64,000 nt of DNA, from NCBI RefSeq assembly GCF_030283205.1, contig NZ_JASNWF010000021.1:124001-188000 (forward strand). Direction: 5' to 3'. Each line of letters begins with the position of its first letter. Position 1 is the first letter of the stretch. The position numbers were made by a program, and so were the translations under genes. This document shows positions 61,441 through 64,000 of the stretch, piece after piece. Below the pieces are notes generated by a model. The model made no database searches. It had not been told where the DNA came from and saw nothing but the letters and a program-made list of their open reading frames with translations. This DNA comes from Actinomadura opuntiae. Lineage in GTDB: Bacteria > Actinomycetota > Actinomycetes > Streptosporangiales > Streptosporangiaceae.

Positions 61441-62723
61441 TGCTCGTGACGAACGCCCGGCTGGCCGGGCGGGACGGCCTGCACGACATCGAGATCGACG
61501 GCGACCGGTTCGGACGCGTCGCGCCGGCCGGCGAGCTGGCCGGGGACGTCCTGGCCGACGCGGCGGGCGGCCTGGTGAGCCCGCCGTTCGTGGAGCCGCA
61601 CGTCCACCTCGACACCACGCTCACCGCCGGGGAGCCGCGCTGGAACGCGTCCGGGTCCCTGTGGGAGGGGATCGCGGTGTGGAGCGAGCGCAAGACGGCC
61701 CTCACCCGCGACGACGTCGTGTCCCGCGCGACCGAGGTGCTGCGCTGGTACGCGGCGAACGGCGTGCTGCACGTCCGCAGCCACGTGGACGTCACCGATC
61801 CGGAGCTCGTCGCGCTCGACGCGATGGTCGAGGTCCGCGAGCGGGTGAAGGACGTCATCGGGCTCCAGCTCGTCGCGTTCCCGCAGGAGGGGATCTGCTC
61901 CTTCGAGAACGGGCCGGAGCTGCTGGAGGAGGCCGCCCGGCGCGGCGCCGACGTGATCGGCGCGATCCCGCACTTCGAGGACACCCGCGAGGACGGCGTC
62001 CGCTCCCTGGAGATCGCCTTCGACATCGCGCAGCGGTACGGGCTGCTGCTGGACGCGCACTGCGACGAGATCGACGACGAGCAGTCGCGTTTCGTGGAGG
62101 TGCTCGCCACCCTCGCCCGGCGCGGCGGGCTGCGCGACCGCGCGACCGCGTCCCACACCACCGCGATGGGCTCCTACAACGGCGCCTACTCCTACAAGCT
62201 CCAGCGGATCCTGGCCCGATCGGGCATCAACCTGGTCTGCAACCCGCTCGCCAACCTGTGCTTGCAGGGACGCTTCGACGCCTATCCGAAGCGGCGCGGC
62301 CTCACCCAGGTCAAGGAGATGCTCGCCGCCGGGGTGAACATCGCGTTCGGGCACGACGACGTGATGGACCCCTGGTTCCCGCTCGGGACGGCGTCGTCGC
62401 TGCAGGTCGCGCTGGTCGGCGTCGCCGCCGCGCAGCTCACCGGCGCCGCCGAGATCGACGAGGCGTTCGCGATGGTGACGGACCGGGCCGCGCGGGTCCT
62501 CGGGCTCGGCGACGGCTACGGGATCGCGCCGGGCCGCCCGGCGAACCTGGTCGTGCTGCCCGCGTCGTCGCCGTACGACGCCGTCCGGCGGCAGACCCGG
62601 CCGTCCCACGTCGTCGCGCGCGGCCGGATCGTCGCCGAGACGCCGCCCGCGGTGACCCGGCTGACCTGGCCGGGCCGCGACCCCGAGGACGTCGACTTCG
62701 TCCGGGCCCGCGACCGCCGCTGA
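61440..62723 (+). CDS. codA: Cytosine deaminase
   Basis: 427 residues from ATG 61440. Amidohydrolase fold with metal ligands in PPFVEPHVHLD, LDAHCDEIDDEQ, TASHTTAMGSYNGAY and GHDDVMDPWFPLGTAS. NPLANLCLQGRFDAYPKRRG is almost identical in pattern to E. coli CodA. Converts cytosine to uracil. It follows the permease relic, so cytosine uptake now probably depends on another transporter, perhaps the NCS2 protein in this window. Confidence 0.94.
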   Translation: MLVTNARLAGRDGLHDIEIDGDRFGRVAPAGELAGDVLADAAGGLVSPPFVEPHVHLDTTLTAGEPRWNASGSLWEGIAVWSERKTALTRDDVVSRATEVLRWYAANGVLHVRSHVDVTDPELVALDAMVEVRERVKDVIGLQLVAFPQEGICSFENGPELLEEAARRGADVIGAIPHFEDTREDGVRSLEIAFDIAQRYGLLLDAHCDEIDDEQSRFVEVLATLARRGGLRDRATASHTTAMGSYNGAYSYKLQRILARSGINLVCNPLANLCLQGRFDAYPKRRGLTQVKEMLAAGVNIAFGHDDVMDPWFPLGTASSLQVALVGVAAAQLTGAAEIDEAFAMVTDRAARVLGLGDGYGIAPGRPANLVVLPASSPYDAVRRQTRPSHVVARGRIVAETPPAVTRLTWPGRDPEDVDFVRARDRR

Positions 62724-62740
62724 GGCCGGATGGCGGCGCG

Positions 62741-63316
62741 CTAGGGGAGCAGCGCCGGCAGCAGCGGGCGGACGAGGTCGGCGGCGGCCGACTCGGGGAG
62801 GTCCGGGGCGTCCGGCGGCGCCGAGAAGTAGTGCAGGAAGGCCTGCTGGAAGCACGCGCCCATCAGCAGCGCCGCGATCGCGGCGGTGTCGGCGCCCGCC
62901 GCGACCCGGCCGAGGTCGCGCTCGGCGTCCAGGTAGCGGGCGAGGGCCCGCACCGGTTCCCGCGGGCCGGCGCCGTACTGGCGCAGTGATTCGCGGGTCG
63001 CGGCCATCAGCACGGGCTGCGCGGCCATCGACGCCATCATCGGGAACGCGCGCCGGTAGAAGGCGAGCCCGCCGTGCACGACCGCGACCAGGGTGGCCTC
63101 CACGGTCGCCTCGCCGGGGACGGCCCGTGCCGCGAACGCCGGCATCCGCTCCTTCAGCACGCTCAGCATCAGCTGCTCCTTGTCGCGGAAGTGCTTGTAC
63201 AGCAGCGCCTCGGAGTAGCCCGCGGCCTTGGCGATCTCCTTGGTGGTGGCGCCCGCGACGCCGCGCTCGCGCATGACGTCCGCCGCGGCGTCCAGGATCC
63301 GTTCCCGCGCGCTCAT
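62741..63316 (-). CDS. TetR-family transcriptional regulator
   Basis: 191 residues from ATG 63316. HTH: RERILDAAADVMRERGVAGATTKEIAKAAGY then SEALLYKHFRDKEQLM. It is divergent from the NAD(P)-binding gene, and the 85-bp gap carries a 16-bp inverted repeat. The standard arrangement implies that it represses itself and the divergent gene. Confidence 0.92.
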   Translation of the reverse strand: MSARERILDAAADVMRERGVAGATTKEIAKAAGYSEALLYKHFRDKEQLMLSVLKERMPAFAARAVPGEATVEATLVAVVHGGLAFYRRAFPMMASMAAQPVLMAATRESLRQYGAGPREPVRALARYLDAERDLGRVAAGADTAAIAALLMGACFQQAFLHYFSAPPDAPDLPESAAADLVRPLLPALLP

Positions 63317-63334
63317 CCGCCGCCCCTCTTGACA

Positions 63335-63381
63335 GTGAGTGAATCTTTACCCACCCTAGTGGTTAGTAAATACTCACTCAC
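63335..63381. promoter_or_regulatory. Inverted repeat operator between the TetR and NAD(P)-binding genes
   Basis: Arms GTGAGTGAATCTTTAC (63335-63350) and GTAAATACTCACTCAC (63366-63381) match at 14 of 16 positions, 15 bp apart. TTGACA at 63329-63334 is a -35-like hexamer next to the left arm. Two TetR dimers or one dimer per arm could bind. AT-rich against the local background. Confidence 0.7.
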
Positions 63382-63401
63382 CCCTCGGGGAGGGATCGAC
63401 G

Positions 63402-64000
63402 ATGAAGCTCACGGTCTTCGGAGCGACCGGCGGGATCGGCACCCGGCTGGTCCGCCGGGCGCTGGAGGCGGGCCACGACGTCACCGCCGTCGTGCGCGAC
63501 CCCGGCAGGATGCCTGCCGGCCTGCGCGAACGCGCGGACGTCGTGCAGGCCGACATCATGGACCCCGGCGCGATCGAGGAGGCGGTGAAGGGCGCCGACG
63601 CCGTCGTCAGCGCCATGGGCCCGCGCGAGTTCGGCCCGACCACCGTCTGCCGGGACAGCTCCAGGAGCATCATCGCCGCCATGCGGGCGACCGGCGCCGG
63701 CCGGTTCCTCATGGTCAGCATGGGCGCGATCGAGGCCATGCCGGGCGACGACCCGTTCACCCGGTACGTCGTCAAGCCGGTCATTCTCGGCCGGATCCTG
63801 CGGCACGGCATCGCCGACATGCGCGTCGCCGAGGCCCAGGTCCGCGACTCCGGGCTCGACTGGACGATCGTCCGCCCGCCCCGGCTCATGAACAAGGAGG
63901 GCAAGGGCCGCTACCGCCAGGCCGTCGACCGGAGCGTGCCCGGCGGTTACACCATCTCCCGCGACGACGTCGCCAAGGCCCTGCTCGACCTCACCGGCGA
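63402..64000 (+). CDS. NAD(P)H-binding oxidoreductase (NmrA/SDR-like), cut by window edge
   Basis: From ATG 63402 the frame stays open to the end of the window (199 codons). The N-terminal dinucleotide site is LTVFGATGGIGTRLVRRALE. Further NmrA/atypical SDR features: ADVVQADIMDPGAIEEAVKGAD, RFLMVSMGAIEAMPGDD and WTIVRPPRLMN. Probable quinone reductase or redox sensor under the divergent TetR regulator. The C-terminus is not in the window. Confidence 0.9.
   Translation, partial: MKLTVFGATGGIGTRLVRRALEAGHDVTAVVRDPGRMPAGLRERADVVQADIMDPGAIEEAVKGADAVVSAMGPREFGPTTVCRDSSRSIIAAMRATGAGRFLMVSMGAIEAMPGDDPFTRYVVKPVILGRILRHGIADMRVAEAQVRDSGLDWTIVRPPRLMNKEGKGRYRQAVDRSVPGGYTISRDDVAKALLDLTG

Overview
High-GC chromosomal DNA from an actinomycete, most likely a filamentous genus of the Actinomadura/Thermomonosporaceae or Streptosporangiales type. 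This rests on the metK-priA-def-fmt-rsmB-rpe-rib-hisG gene order, GTG/TTG starts, a PriA without a readable Walker A motif, a riboflavin operon carrying ribM, and recognisable DUF222/HNH and Uma2 proteins. No tRNA, rRNA or CRISPR array was seen. Family calls are by motif and sequence recognition; no database search was run.

Layout. (1) 1-17.5 kb is conserved housekeeping DNA: the metK tail, priA, an unknown acidic protein, def-fmt-rsmB, a PAP2 membrane phosphatase, rpe, a HAD phosphatase, a TetR regulator, then an FMN riboswitch driving ribE-ribM-ribBA-ribH, followed by hisG and a PH-like protein. (2) 17.5-24.6 kb holds two damaged Uma2 genes, a secreted D,D-carboxypeptidase, adenosine deaminase plus a GntR regulator behind two palindromes, and a three-gene sulfur set (sulfite oxidase-like enzyme, SBP56/methanethiol oxidase, membrane protein). 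(3) 24.7-46 kb is a nucleobase/molybdenum-hydroxylase island: CoxD/CoxE maturation proteins, XdhC, a MobA-like cytidylyltransferase, a DUF6986 aldolase-like protein, an MFS exporter, an aldose epimerase, a three-gene FdrA/DUF1116/DUF2877 operon resembling oxamate carbamoyltransferase (allFGH), a divergent PucR-type regulator, an NCS2 uracil/xanthine permease, the three-subunit Mo-hydroxylase (FAD, 2Fe-2S, Mo) and a membrane-anchored CoxG. (4) 46-52.5 kb: an ABC exporter, FKBP and a hydantoinase hyuA-hyuB pair. (5) 52.5-57.9 kb is plastic DNA: a MerR regulator, an Mth938-like protein, and a 3.1-kb segment bounded by two 186-bp inverted repeats (185/186 identical) that holds a menB relic, a DUF222/HNH gene and an IS5/ISL2-type insertion sequence. 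(6) 58-64 kb: a small kinase, a class III CoA-transferase with a MatB-like malonyl-CoA synthetase, a collapsed NCS1 permease relic coupled to cytosine deaminase codA, and a TetR regulator divergent from an NAD(P)-binding protein.

How it fits together (inference). Import by the NCS2 permease, cytosine deamination by CodA, adenosine deamination by Add, ring hydroxylation by the Mo enzyme with CoxDEG/XdhC/MocA support, hydantoinase ring opening, carbamoyl transfer by the FdrA/DUF1116/DUF2877 complex and malonate activation by MatB could together form an oxidative nucleobase-degradation system under a PucR-type regulator. The substrate (purine, pyrimidine or hydantoin) is not fixed by sequence. 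The expected ring-opening hydrolases (barbiturase, allantoinase) and a carbamate kinase are not in the window.
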